From Pseudomonadota bacterium (GTDB taxonomy: Bacteria > Pseudomonadota > Gammaproteobacteria > Burkholderiales > Burkholderiaceae_B): a DNA stretch of 64,000 nucleotides. Every line of letters starts with the position of its first letter. The stretch's first letter is position 1. Below are positions 49,276 to 59,017 of the stretch, piece by piece. Below the pieces are notes generated by a model, which was not told the origin of the DNA, did not search any database, and worked only from the letters and a program-made list of their open reading frames with translations. The stretch is from NCBI GenBank assembly GCA_023440825.1, contig JAEXRL010000031.1, forward strand, positions 1-64,000, read 5' to 3'. A program made the translations under genes and the position numbers.

Positions 49276-50133
49276 TCAGGATTGCTGGAGACGACGCTGT
49301 GCCGCCTCTAGAGTGTTTACAAGCAGCATGGCAATGGTCATGGGGCCTACACCGCCAGGTACGGGGCTAATGGCACCGGCCACTGATAGGGCGCTATTGA
49401 AGTCCACGTCGCCGCAAAGTTTTCCGTCTGCGCCGCGATTAATACCCACGTCAATCACAATAGCACCAGGCTTGATCATGTCGCCTGTGACGATACCAGC
49501 TCGTCCAGTGGCGACAACCAGTATGTCAGCGCGTCGTGTCTGTGCGGCCAAGTCACGTGTTTTAGAGTTGCACAAAGTGACGGTGGCGCCAGCGGCCAGC
49601 AGCAGCATGGCCATGGGCTTGCCCACGATATTGCTGGCGCCCACGATGACGGCTTCTGCACCGCGCAGTGTGACGTGCTCGGACTCGAGCATTTTCATCA
49701 CGCCGTAAGGCGTGCAGGGACGAAATAAAGGCTGGCCTGTCATGAGTAGGCCCGCATTACTGATGTGAAACCCGTCTACGTCCTTATCGGCTGCAATGGT
49801 CTCTATGACCTTGTGCTGATCTAAGTGAGCGGGCAGGGGCAACTGAACCAGAATGCCATGCACGCTGTCGTCTTGATTGAGGCGCTCAATCACGGCCAGT
49901 AAGTCTGCTTGGCTGGTATCAGCATCCAAACGCAGTACTTCAGACTTAAAGCCCGCGGCTTCGCAAGCCAATGCTTTATTACGGACATACACGTGGGAGG
50001 CGGGATCGTCGCCCACTAATACAACGGTTAGACCCGGCTGCAGGCCTTGCGTGCGCAGGGTCTGTACTTGCTGGGCAACCTCTTCTCTGATGCGTTGGGC
50101 CAGTCCTTTACCATCAATAATGCGTGCGCTCAT
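49276..50133 (-). CDS. folD: Bifunctional methylenetetrahydrofolate dehydrogenase/cyclohydrolase
   Basis: A 285-residue enzyme that interconverts 5,10-methylene-THF and 10-formyl-THF with NADP. Motifs: VGDDPASHVYVRNKALACE with the catalytic lysine, DSVHGILVQLPLPAHL, NAGLLMTGQPLFRPCTPYGVM, GASNIVGKPMAMLLL and PVPGGVGPMTIAMLL. Normal length. It is directly adjacent to the response-regulator stop (50134), a tight and probably co-transcribed arrangement despite unrelated function. Confidence 0.97.
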   Translation of the reverse strand: MSARIIDGKGLAQRIREEVAQQVQTLRTQGLQPGLTVVLVGDDPASHVYVRNKALACEAAGFKSEVLRLDADTSQADLLAVIERLNQDDSVHGILVQLPLPAHLDQHKVIETIAADKDVDGFHISNAGLLMTGQPLFRPCTPYGVMKMLESEHVTLRGAEAVIVGASNIVGKPMAMLLLAAGATVTLCNSKTRDLAAQTRRADILVVATGRAGIVTGDMIKPGAIVIDVGINRGADGKLCGDVDFNSALSVAGAISPVPGGVGPMTIAMLLVNTLEAAQRRLQQS

Positions 50134-50757
50134 TCAGGCTTCCTCGCCTTTGACCAGAGCGATTTTCATCAGGTCTGCTACGGTTGTTACTTCAAGTTTT
50201 TCCATGATATTTGCACGGTGTGCTTCTACAGTTTTAATACTAATGTTCAGGTCGCCTGCAATTTGCTTGTTCAGGCGGCCTGCGACGATACGTTCTAGCA
50301 CTTGCTGTTCGCGAGCAGTCAGGCGTGCCAACACCTCTTGTTGGTCTTTTTGAGCCTGTGCATGGCTGGCACGCTCTTGAGCCTGCTCCATCATGCGTGC
50401 CACGATAGTGCGTAGATCAGCTTCGTTAAACGGTTTTTCCAGAAAGTCTACGGCCCCTTTTTTCATGGTGGTGACAGCCATAGGCACGTCTCCGTGGCCG
50501 GTAATGAACACAATGGGTATGGGCGCTTTGCGGGCAATGAGCACTTCCTGGAGTTCCAGACCGCTCATGCCTGGCATGCGCACATCGACAATCAGTACGG
50601 CCAGTTGCACCGGGTCGTAGACGCCCAGGAATTCTTCTCCCGAGGCAAAACAGCGTACACGGTAGCCGTTGGCTTCAAGTAGCCAGCGCAGTGAGTCGCG
50701 CACTGCTTCATCGTCGTCTACAACATAAATTATGCATGGCAATTGTTGGCTGGTCAT
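50134..50757 (-). CDS. Response regulator, FixJ/LuxR class
   Basis: A 207-residue two-domain regulator. The receiver domain (residues 8-125) contains VVDDDEAVRDSL, the phospho-acceptor Asp in LIVDVRMPGMSGLEL, the ITGHGD switch Thr and the lysine in DFLEKPFNEADL. The C-terminal LuxR helix-turn-helix (about 140-200) shows LTAREQQVLERIVAGRLNKQIAGDL and SIKTVEAHRANIMEKL, typical of FixJ/TtrR-type regulators. Its ATG directly follows the stop of the kinase gene, so the two are a cognate pair. Confidence 0.93.
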   Translation of the reverse strand: MTSQQLPCIIYVVDDDEAVRDSLRWLLEANGYRVRCFASGEEFLGVYDPVQLAVLIVDVRMPGMSGLELQEVLIARKAPIPIVFITGHGDVPMAVTTMKKGAVDFLEKPFNEADLRTIVARMMEQAQERASHAQAQKDQQEVLARLTAREQQVLERIVAGRLNKQIAGDLNISIKTVEAHRANIMEKLEVTTVADLMKIALVKGEEA

Positions 50758-52512
50758 TTAAAGCATCTCCAGGTTGTTATTGGATGTTTCCGATTCATCA
50801 CTCACTGCACAGGGTAAAGTGAAGCGAAAGATGGTTCCCCCTTTGGGGTTTTCGGTGGCCCAGAGTCGTCCGTGATGCGACTCGATAATGGTCCGGCAGA
50901 TGTTCAGGCCCATGCCCAAACCTTCTGACTTGGTACTATAAAATGGTTCAAATAAGCGCTCAGGGTCCTGTAGCCCATGTCCTTGGTCAATTACGGCCAG
51001 CTCTAGCAGAGCGTCCTGTTCAGTTACTTCTACATGCAAGACGTGATATTGGCTGGCTTCCATGGCCTCTACACCGTTTTTGAGCAGGTTTAATAATACC
51101 TGTTCTATCAGTATAGGGTCTGCAATCACATCGGGTAATGGGTCAGGCAGGGCAAGATCGATATCGATTTGCCGTTTGCGGGCATCAATCTCAGCAAAAC
51201 TGACTGCGTTTTCGATAATGTTCATCATGCTAACTCGTTGGCGGCGCGGCTCACTGCGCTTGACGAACTCACGAATTCTACTGATGATTTTACCTGCGCG
51301 CTCAGCTTGCTGAGAGGCTTTTTCAAGAGCCGTTAACAGACGCTCAGGGTCATAGCGGCCCGATTTCAGCATGGCTACCGCCCCCATGCTGTAGTTGCTA
51401 ATTGCGGTCAGGGGTTGATTGAGCTCATGAGCTAGCGACGAGGCCATCTCGCCCATGGTCGTTAAGCGGCTGGTAAGCTGCACTTTTTCTTGCTGAACGC
51501 GAGACAGCTCTTCGTGTTTTCGTCGTTCGGTGATATCGCGTGCTACTTGTAAGCGTACTCGCCGACCGTCTGTCCAGGCCAGCATACGGTGGTGTACTTC
51601 AAACCAGCGTTGCGCCGACTCGGCAAAAATTTCCACGGTTTCGTCGGTAAATCGCCCTAGGCGCCCCCCTTGCAGCTCTTCGTGACCATTGGACTGAGCG
51701 CCAAAAAAGCGACGGTAGGTACGATTGGCAAATAACAGCTCCAAGCCGTCGGCCGTGTCAGCCACCACCGAAATAGCATCATCCAGGCCTTCCAGTACGG
51801 TCATGAAGCGTTCGTGCGCTGCCGTCAGTGCCTCGCGTATTCGTTTGGGCTCGGTAATGTCGGTCATGGAGGTCATCCAGCCGATTTGCACACCATTGGG
51901 GTCGCGCAAGGGCGAGACGTACATACGTGACGTGAAGCGTGAACCATCACGACGCTGAGCCTCTACCTCTAGGCCGCTGCTGGGGGTACGCCCGGAAAGC
52001 AACAGGTCCAAGGTGTCTTGATGTTGCTGATGACGATTAGGTAGCCAGTAAGGGAAGGGGGCAGTACGGCCCACTAGGTCGGCTTCATTCCAGCCTATCA
52101 TGCGACAGAAGGCTGGGTTGACGTAAGCAATACGGCCATGCATGTCAAAGACGCGCATCCCGGTGGACATCGAGTTTTCCATGGCACGACGAAAACCGGT
52201 TTCTGCGATTAAGGCGGCCTCGGCACGAGTACGAAAGCGTGTATAACGCCATAAGGCGAGCAAACTGACTACGATGACCAGTGACAGGGCAATAATGATC
52301 ATCATTAATCGCTGCTGACGTGTTTCCTGGTCTATGGTAACGAACATCACGCTGTCACTTTGCAAGCGTTGTAACCAGATGAACACCGCCATGACGCACA
52401 GGTATAGAAACAGCACGACGACCGGGGTCAGCCAATACAAGCCACGTTTATTATGCGTGGCCTGATCATAAAAGGTAGTGGGAATCAGAGACTTTTTAGA
52501 ATGATTAGCCAT
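50758..52512 (-). CDS. PAS-domain sensor histidine kinase
   Basis: About 584 residues from ATG 52512 (an in-frame ATG at 52563 would add 17). Two hydrophobic helices (about 25-45 and 65-90) flank a very short external loop, followed by a PAS domain (FRRAMENSMSTGMRVFD, YVNPAFCRMIGWNEADLVG), a second PAS (FMTVLEGLDDAISVV, FANRTYRRFFGA), the H-box SLAHELNQPLTAISNYS and the ATPase with NLLKNGVEAM and GLGMGLNICRTIIESH. The short loop suggests sensing in the membrane or cytoplasm. Divergent from aceE. Confidence 0.9.
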   Translation of the reverse strand: MANHSKKSLIPTTFYDQATHNKRGLYWLTPVVVLFLYLCVMAVFIWLQRLQSDSVMFVTIDQETRQQRLMMIIIALSLVIVVSLLALWRYTRFRTRAEAALIAETGFRRAMENSMSTGMRVFDMHGRIAYVNPAFCRMIGWNEADLVGRTAPFPYWLPNRHQQHQDTLDLLLSGRTPSSGLEVEAQRRDGSRFTSRMYVSPLRDPNGVQIGWMTSMTDITEPKRIREALTAAHERFMTVLEGLDDAISVVADTADGLELLFANRTYRRFFGAQSNGHEELQGGRLGRFTDETVEIFAESAQRWFEVHHRMLAWTDGRRVRLQVARDITERRKHEELSRVQQEKVQLTSRLTTMGEMASSLAHELNQPLTAISNYSMGAVAMLKSGRYDPERLLTALEKASQQAERAGKIISRIREFVKRSEPRRQRVSMMNIIENAVSFAEIDARKRQIDIDLALPDPLPDVIADPILIEQVLLNLLKNGVEAMEASQYHVLHVEVTEQDALLELAVIDQGHGLQDPERLFEPFYSTKSEGLGMGLNICRTIIESHHGRLWATENPKGGTIFRFTLPCAVSDESETSNNNLEML

Positions 52513-52763
52513 GGTTGCAAACTCGAATTGAGTAAGCATTGTAAGCGTTATTTGTATCTGCAAAATTTCACATTATAAAAAGCTTTACCATAAAATGAAA
52601 TTTTGCTTGAGGGTTTTGCCGTTCTTTCCTAGAATGGTTCTGTACAGGCATAACCTGCCCGGCACGCATACGGTTCGTATTAAGGAGCTTTGCTGTTTCA
52701 GTCAAAAAAGCAAGACTCACTACAGCGAAGCCCGGACTCATTTCCTACATACGGAGACACTAT
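52513..52763. other. Divergent regulatory region between the kinase and aceE
   Basis: It holds the promoters of the pyruvate dehydrogenase operon (plus strand) and the kinase operon (minus strand). I see no gene or clear palindrome here. CGGAGA lies before the aceE ATG. Confidence 0.5.
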
Positions 52764-55472
52764 ATGTCCTCACAACAAGACAGTAGTTCGGCCCAGGTCG
52801 ATCAAGACCAAGCCTTAGAAACACAAGAATGGCTAGAGGCCCTAGAGGCTGTTGTTGACCGCGAAGGGCCGGAACGCGCCCATGAGCTGCTTGAGAAGCT
52901 GGTTGATCTGGCTCGCCGCTCGGGTGCGCATATCCCCTTTTCGCCGAATACCGCCTATGTGAACACCATTCCACCAGGACTAGAGCCCCCGCATCCCGGT
53001 AATCTGGAAATCGAAGAGCGTATCCGTTCTTTCATCCGTTGGAATGCGATGGCCATGGTTGTGCGTGCCAACCGCGAAACTCCTCCCGATGGCGGTGGCT
53101 TGGGCGGACACATTGCGTCGTTTGCCTCATTGGCAACAATGATAGGTTGCGGACAAAACCATTTCTGGCATGCTGAAACTGAACAGCACGGTGGTGATAT
53201 GGTGTTCTTCCAAGGGCACTCCTCGCCTGGCGTGTATGCACGTGCCTATATGGAAGGTCGCCTCACAGAAGATCAACTGGATAACTTCCGTCAGGAAGTG
53301 GATGGGCACGGCTTGCCCTCCTATCCGCATCCCAAGTTAATGCCTGAGTTCTGGCAGTTCCCCACTGTCTCGATGGGACTAGGTCCATTGATGGGTATTT
53401 ACCAGGCCCGCTTCCTTAAGTATTTGCACGCGCGTGGCATTGCGGATACATCCGGTCGTAAAGTGTGGGTGTTCTTGGGCGATGGCGAGATGGATGAGCC
53501 CGAGTCCTTGGGTGCAATTGGCTTGGCCGCACGTGAGAAGCTCGATAACCTGATCTTTATCGTGAACTGTAACCTGCAGCGTCTTGATGGCCCTGTGCGT
53601 GGAAACGGCAAAATTATTCAGGAACTGGAAGGCACCTTCCGCGGTGCAGGCTGGAACGTGCTCAAGCTTATCTGGGGCGGATACTGGGATCCATTGCTAG
53701 CCCGCGACAAAGAAGGCATCTTGCGCCGCGTCATGGAAGAAACCATTGACGGTGAATACCAGGCGTATAAAGCCAATGATGGTGCGTATGTGCGCGAGCA
53801 TTTCTTTGGTAAGCACCCCAAGCTGCTGGAAATGGTCAGTCGCATGAGCGATGACGATATCTGGCGCTTGAACCGTGGTGGTCACGATCCCAACAAGGTT
53901 TTTGCTGTGTTTGACTCGGCGAGCAAGCACGAAGGTCAACCTACTGTGATTCTGGCTAAAACCATTAAAGGTTATGGCATGGGACACGTTGGTCAGGCCA
54001 AGAACCCGTCACACCAGCAAAAAAGTCTGGATCTGGATGCGGTCCGCGAGTTCCGCGATCGCTTTAATATTCCAGTACCAGACGACAAACTGGAAGAGCT
54101 GCCTTACTGCCTCCCCGCAGAGGACTCGCCAGTAATGAAATACCTGCACGAGCGTCGTGCTGCCTTAGGTGGTTACTTGCCTAAGCGCAGGCAGCGTGCG
54201 GACGAACATCTGGTAGTGCCCGAGCTGGATGTGTTTAAAGCGATTTTGGAGCCCACTGCTGAGGGGCGCGAAATCTCAACCACTCAGGCATTTGTACGCT
54301 TTTTGAATCAGTTGTTGCGTGACAAGCAAGTTGGCCCGCGTGTTGTACCTATTTTGGCGGATGAATCTCGTACCTTTGGTATGGAAGGCTTGTTCCGTCA
54401 AATCGGTATCTACTCGCCTGAAGGGCAGAAGTACACCCCCGTGGATAAAGACCAGGTGATGTACTACCGTGAAACCAAAAACGGTCAGTTACTGCAAGAA
54501 GGTATTAATGAGCAGGGGGCATTTAGCTCCTGGATCGCTGCGGCCACGTCATACGCGAACAACAACCGCATCATGATCCCGTTCTTTATTTATTACTCTA
54601 TGTTCGGATTCCAGCGCTTTGGCGACCTGGCTTGGGCAGCGGGTGATATGAAAGCACGTGGTTTTGTCTTGGGTGGTACCGCCGGTCGCACTACGCTGAA
54701 CGGGGAAGGTTTGCAGCACGAAGATGGTCATAGCCATATTCAATCTGCACTAATCCCTAACTGCGTGTCTTACGATCCTACTTTTGCTCATGAAGTCGCG
54801 ATTATTTTGCAAAGCGGTTTGAAGCGCATGGTTGAGAATCAGGAAGACGTGTACTTCTACGTTACCCTGATGAATGAGAACTATGCACAGCCTGGCTTGC
54901 AGCAAGGTGACGAAGACGGCATTTTGCGCGGTATGTACAAATACAAGTCCGTGGGCGATGCCAAAGACTTGCGCGTACAGCTTATGGGTTCGGGCACGAT
55001 CTTGCGTGAAGTCATAGCCGCTCAGGAATTACTGCAAAAAGACTGGGGTATCGGCTCGGATGTTTGGAGCGTGACCAGCTTTACCGAGTTGCGTCGTAAT
55101 GGTTTGGATTGCGAGCGTTTCTCCTTGCTTAATCCAGAAGCCACCGATGCGCCAGTGCCTTATGTGACACAATTGCTGTCTGATACACAGGGTCCTATCG
55201 TGGTCTCTACCGACTACGTGAAAGCCTTCGGTGATCAGATTCGTCCTTTCGTGCCAGCAGGTCGCGCATTTAAAGTATTGGGTACTGATGGCTTTGGACG
55301 TTCGGATTTCCGCTCTAAGTTGCGTGAGCACTTCGAGGTTGATCGTCATTTTGTGGTCTTGGCTGCCTTGCGTGGTTTGGCTGACGAGGGCAAGCTACCT
55401 TTAAGCAAAGTGTCCGAAGCTATTGCCAAATACGGCATCAATCCTAATAAAGCTAATCCGCAATACGCGTAA
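52764..55472 (+). CDS. aceE: Pyruvate dehydrogenase E1 component (homodimeric)
   Basis: A 902-residue thiamine-diphosphate enzyme that decarboxylates pyruvate and transfers the acetyl unit to the lipoyl group of E2. Length and sequence are those of the homodimeric bacterial E1. The ThDP/Mg motif is GDGEMDEPESLGAI...NCNLQRLDGPVRGN, preceded by GGHIASFASLATM and followed by TIKGYGMGHVGQAKNPSHQ, with histidines of the active site. First gene of aceE-aceF-lpdA, with 10 bases to aceF. Confidence 0.98.
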   Translation: MSSQQDSSSAQVDQDQALETQEWLEALEAVVDREGPERAHELLEKLVDLARRSGAHIPFSPNTAYVNTIPPGLEPPHPGNLEIEERIRSFIRWNAMAMVVRANRETPPDGGGLGGHIASFASLATMIGCGQNHFWHAETEQHGGDMVFFQGHSSPGVYARAYMEGRLTEDQLDNFRQEVDGHGLPSYPHPKLMPEFWQFPTVSMGLGPLMGIYQARFLKYLHARGIADTSGRKVWVFLGDGEMDEPESLGAIGLAAREKLDNLIFIVNCNLQRLDGPVRGNGKIIQELEGTFRGAGWNVLKLIWGGYWDPLLARDKEGILRRVMEETIDGEYQAYKANDGAYVREHFFGKHPKLLEMVSRMSDDDIWRLNRGGHDPNKVFAVFDSASKHEGQPTVILAKTIKGYGMGHVGQAKNPSHQQKSLDLDAVREFRDRFNIPVPDDKLEELPYCLPAEDSPVMKYLHERRAALGGYLPKRRQRADEHLVVPELDVFKAILEPTAEGREISTTQAFVRFLNQLLRDKQVGPRVVPILADESRTFGMEGLFRQIGIYSPEGQKYTPVDKDQVMYYRETKNGQLLQEGINEQGAFSSWIAAATSYANNNRIMIPFFIYYSMFGFQRFGDLAWAAGDMKARGFVLGGTAGRTTLNGEGLQHEDGHSHIQSALIPNCVSYDPTFAHEVAIILQSGLKRMVENQEDVYFYVTLMNENYAQPGLQQGDEDGILRGMYKYKSVGDAKDLRVQLMGSGTILREVIAAQELLQKDWGIGSDVWSVTSFTELRRNGLDCERFSLLNPEATDAPVPYVTQLLSDTQGPIVVSTDYVKAFGDQIRPFVPAGRAFKVLGTDGFGRSDFRSKLREHFEVDRHFVVLAALRGLADEGKLPLSKVSEAIAKYGINPNKANPQYA

Positions 55473-55482
55473 GGGACTGATT

Positions 55483-57162
55483 ATGAGCAATATTATCCAA
55501 GTCAATATCCCGGATATCGGTGCGGACGACGAAGTCGATGTCATCGAAATTCTGGTTAGCGAAGGCGATACCATCGAGGTTGAGCAAAGCCTGATCACTG
55601 TTGAGTCTGATAAAGCCTCCATGGAGATCCCTTCTTCGCACGCTGGTGTAGTAAAAAGCATCAAAGTGAAGCTGGGTGACAAGGTCAAAGAGGGCAGTCT
55701 CGTGCTGGAGCTCGAGGCCAGCGCTCAGGCTGAAGCGGCAGAACCTGCTGACGCACCACAGCCAGCAGAAAAAGCGCCAGCGCCTGTGGCTAAGGCTGAG
55801 TCGGCTGCGCCTGCAGCCAGCTCGGACGATGCTGCCAGTACAGCAGTACAAACGGTTAAGGTGCCAGACATTGGTGATGCCGCTGACGTGGATGTCATTG
55901 AAGTCATGGTGGCGGTTGGCGATACCATTGAAGTGGACCAAAGCCTGATTACCCTGGAAACCGACAAGGCATCGATGGAAGTACCTTCCTCACATGCTGG
56001 AGTGGTAACGTCTATAGCCGTAAAGGTAGGCGATAAAGTCAGCCAGGGCTCAGCGATCCTCGAGTTACGTACTAGCTCGGCACCGGCCAGTGCACCTGCG
56101 GCTAAGGCCGAGCCAGCGGCGCCTGCTGAGGCGTCAGCCCCGGCCCCAGCCGCACCGAGCGCGGCCGTAGCGGCTACTCCTGGTGCGGTGAATCGCGTGT
56201 CTCCCACAGCGGCGTTTGCCGATAGCGAAGTGGATATGCGTAATCTGCCACACGCCTCACCAAGCGTGCGCAAATTTGCGCGTGAGCTGGGCGTAGACCT
56301 TACTTTAGTGCATGGCTCCGGTAGTAAGGGGCGCATTACGCCTGATGATGTGCGTGGTTTTGTGAAACAGGCCTTGGCCGGTGGTGCCGCGCCTGTTACC
56401 GCAGCAGGTACGGCCGCTCAAGTAGGTGGTCTGGACGTGCTGGCCTGGCCTAAGGTGGACTTTAGCAAGTTTGGTCCAGTGGAAACACAAGCCTTGTCGC
56501 GTATCAAGAAAATCTCGGGTGCCAATCTGCATCGTAACTGGGTAATGATCCCGCATGTGACGAATAACGATCAGGCAGACATTACTTCCTTGGAAGCATT
56601 CCGCAAGCAAATCAACGAGGAAGGCAAAAAAGAAGGCGTGCGCATGACCATGCTGGCTTTCCTGATTAAAGCGGTTGTGGCGGCATTGAAGAAGTTTCCA
56701 GAGTTCAACGCCTCGCTGGACGGCGATAACCTTGTGTTAAAACAGTACTACAACATCGGGTTTGCTGCTGATACGCCTAATGGTCTGGTGGTGCCGGTTA
56801 TTCGTGACGCGGATCAAAAAGGTGTCTTGGACATCGCTCGCGAAACCAGCGAGCTGGCCGCTGCCGCTCGAGACGGAAAACTGTCTGCTGCCCAGATGCA
56901 AGGAGGGTGCTTTACCATTTCTTCCTTGGGCGGGATTGGTGGTACGGACTTCACCCCCATTATTAATGCACCAGAGGTAGCCATTTTAGGCGTGTCGCGT
57001 TCCGCAATGCAGCCTGTTTGGAATGGGAAGGAATTTGAGCCACGTTTAATGCTGCCATTATCCTTGTCCTATGATCACCGCGTTATCGATGGCGCAGCCG
57101 CAGCCCGTTTCAATGCTTACTTGGCATCGTTGCTGGCAGACTTCCGTCGCATCATTCTGTAA
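55483..57162 (+). CDS. aceF: Pyruvate dehydrogenase E2 component (dihydrolipoamide acetyltransferase)
   Basis: A 559-residue E2 with two lipoyl domains, a peripheral-subunit-binding domain and the catalytic domain. The two lipoyl lysines are in VESDKASMEIPSS and LETDKASMEVPSS (about residues 45 and 162). Alanine/proline-rich linkers separate the domains. The subunit-binding domain is HASPSVRKFARELGVDL. The catalytic core ends with YDHRVIDGAAAARF, whose His/Asp are catalytic. ATG 55483 follows AAGGGACTGATT; a longer frame from 55423 is rejected because it overlaps aceE. Confidence 0.97.
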   Translation: MSNIIQVNIPDIGADDEVDVIEILVSEGDTIEVEQSLITVESDKASMEIPSSHAGVVKSIKVKLGDKVKEGSLVLELEASAQAEAAEPADAPQPAEKAPAPVAKAESAAPAASSDDAASTAVQTVKVPDIGDAADVDVIEVMVAVGDTIEVDQSLITLETDKASMEVPSSHAGVVTSIAVKVGDKVSQGSAILELRTSSAPASAPAAKAEPAAPAEASAPAPAAPSAAVAATPGAVNRVSPTAAFADSEVDMRNLPHASPSVRKFARELGVDLTLVHGSGSKGRITPDDVRGFVKQALAGGAAPVTAAGTAAQVGGLDVLAWPKVDFSKFGPVETQALSRIKKISGANLHRNWVMIPHVTNNDQADITSLEAFRKQINEEGKKEGVRMTMLAFLIKAVVAALKKFPEFNASLDGDNLVLKQYYNIGFAADTPNGLVVPVIRDADQKGVLDIARETSELAAAARDGKLSAAQMQGGCFTISSLGGIGGTDFTPIINAPEVAILGVSRSAMQPVWNGKEFEPRLMLPLSLSYDHRVIDGAAAARFNAYLASLLADFRRIIL

Positions 57163-57171
57163 GAGGGTCAC

Positions 57172-58932
57172 ATGAGTCTACTAGAACTGAGTGTGCCTGA
57201 TATTGGCGATATCAATGACGTCGACGTTATTGAGGTGCTAGTGCAGGTGGGTGACACCGTCCAGGTTGAGCAAAGTCTGATTACGGTAGAGTCCGACAAA
57301 GCCTCGATGGAAATCCCCGCCGAGAAGGCGGGGGTAGTCAAAGAGATCATGCTGAAGGTTGGCGATAAAGTGTCCCAGGGTACTGTGATGGTAAAGCTTG
57401 AGGCCACCGACGCCGTGGCACCAGAGACGGCTGCAGCCGCCTCCAGTGCCCAGCCTAAGGCTCAGCCATCCAGTGCGCCGGTTGCCGCACCCGTGGCGGC
57501 TACGCATACAGGTCAGGCTGATCAAGGTTTTGATGTTGTGGTCTTGGGAGCTGGGCCAGGTGGATATAATGCGGCATTCCGTGCGGCCGATCTAGGCTTG
57601 AAAGTGGCCTTGGTCGAACGCTATAGCACCTTGGGCGGCGTATGCTTGAACGTGGGTTGTATCCCGTCTAAGGCTTTGCTGCACTCTGTGGCCGTTCTCG
57701 AAGAGGCCAAGTCCTTGGCCTCTCAAGGAATTACCTTTGGCGAGCCTAAGGTAGACCTAGATGCTTTGCGTGGCTACAAAGACAAAGTCATTGGCAAGCT
57801 TACGGGTGGTTTGGCGGGCATGGCCAAGGGGCGCAAGGTTACGGTCATTCAGGGCAAGGGGTTCTTTCTGGATCCCACGCATCTTGAAGTCACGGCCGAC
57901 GACGGTGCTAAACAAGTGATTCAGTTTGGCTCCGCGATTATTGCAGCGGGTAGCCAATCGGTAAAACTGCCTTTCCTGCCCGACGATCCGCGTATTGTGG
58001 ACTCCACAGGTGCTTTGCAACTGAAGTCTGTGCCCAAGCGCATGCTGATTGTTGGCGGTGGCATTATCGGTTTGGAAATGGGTACGGTGTACTCGGCGCT
58101 GGGCGCTCGTCTGGACGTGGTGGAAATGCAATCCGGCCTCATGCCCGGTGCCGACCGCGACCTGGTGAAAGTCTGGGAGAAAATGAACAAGCATCGCTTT
58201 GATCACATGATGCTTGATACCCGCACTGTATCCGCCGAAGCTCGCGAGGATGGTATCTGGGTAAGCTTTGAAGGCAAGAACGCACCGGCCGAGCCTCAGT
58301 GCTATGATCTGGTCTTGCAAGCGGTAGGGCGTGCTCCAAATGGCAAGCATATCGGTGCTGAAAATGCGGGCGTGCAAGTTAGCGACCGTGGCTTCATTGA
58401 AGTCGATCAGCAACAGCGCACCAATGTGCCGCATATCTACGCTATTGGCGACATTGTTGGGCAACCTATGCTGGCGCATAAGGCCGAGCATGAGGCACAC
58501 GTGGCAGCAGAAGTCATAGCAGGCGAAAAAGCCTACTTTGATGCGCGGGTCATTCCGTCTGTGGCCTATACTGATCCGGAAATTGCCTGGGTAGGCCTAA
58601 CCGAAGAGCAAGCCAAGAAAGAGGGCATCAAGGTCGAGAAAGGGGTGTTCCCCTGGGCTGCCTCAGGTCGTGCCATTGCAAATAATCGCGATGAGGGCTT
58701 CAGCAAAGTATTGTTCGATGCTGACACCAAACGCATAGTAGGTGGTGGCATTGTCGGTACGAATGCAGGCGAGCTAATCGGTGAGCTGTGTTTGGCCGTG
58801 GAAATGGGGGCTGATGCCGTGGATATGGCTAAAACCATTCATCCGCATCCTACGCTGTGTGAAACGGTTGGTAAGGCGGCTGCAGTGGCCGAGGGTACGT
58901 GTACGGACCTTCCTCCTGCACGCAGACGTTAA
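57172..58932 (+). CDS. lpdA: Dihydrolipoamide dehydrogenase (E3) with N-terminal lipoyl domain
   Basis: A 586-residue E3, about 115 residues longer than usual because it carries a lipoyl domain at the N-terminus (VESDKASMEIPAEKAG, lysine about residue 43) and an Ala/Pro linker. The E3 part has VVLGAGPGGYNAAFRAADLG, redox GGVCLNVGCIPSKALL, NAD-binding VGGGIIGLEMGTVY, AIGDIVGQPMLAHKAEHEAH and the C-terminal HPHPTLCET with catalytic His-Glu. Lipoyl-bearing E3s are known in several betaproteobacteria and neisseriae. Last gene of the operon, followed by a terminator. Confidence 0.97.
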   Translation: MSLLELSVPDIGDINDVDVIEVLVQVGDTVQVEQSLITVESDKASMEIPAEKAGVVKEIMLKVGDKVSQGTVMVKLEATDAVAPETAAAASSAQPKAQPSSAPVAAPVAATHTGQADQGFDVVVLGAGPGGYNAAFRAADLGLKVALVERYSTLGGVCLNVGCIPSKALLHSVAVLEEAKSLASQGITFGEPKVDLDALRGYKDKVIGKLTGGLAGMAKGRKVTVIQGKGFFLDPTHLEVTADDGAKQVIQFGSAIIAAGSQSVKLPFLPDDPRIVDSTGALQLKSVPKRMLIVGGGIIGLEMGTVYSALGARLDVVEMQSGLMPGADRDLVKVWEKMNKHRFDHMMLDTRTVSAEAREDGIWVSFEGKNAPAEPQCYDLVLQAVGRAPNGKHIGAENAGVQVSDRGFIEVDQQQRTNVPHIYAIGDIVGQPMLAHKAEHEAHVAAEVIAGEKAYFDARVIPSVAYTDPEIAWVGLTEEQAKKEGIKVEKGVFPWAASGRAIANNRDEGFSKVLFDADTKRIVGGGIVGTNAGELIGELCLAVEMGADAVDMAKTIHPHPTLCETVGKAAAVAEGTCTDLPPARRR

Positions 58933-58968
58933 CCCCGTTTTTTGCAGTCAGTTCAGCTCAGAAGTGGC

Positions 58969-59010
58969 GGCAGGTGCTATGATCAGCGCCTGCCGTTTTA
59001 TTTTTATTTG
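58969..59010 (+). terminator. Rho-independent terminator of the pyruvate dehydrogenase operon
   Basis: GGCAGGTGCT and AGCGCCTGCC form a 10-bp stem (one G-T pair) with the loop ATGATC, followed by GTTTTATTTTTATTT. The T-run ends only a few bases before the folC start codon. Confidence 0.92.
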
Positions 59011-59017
59011 ATTGTTT

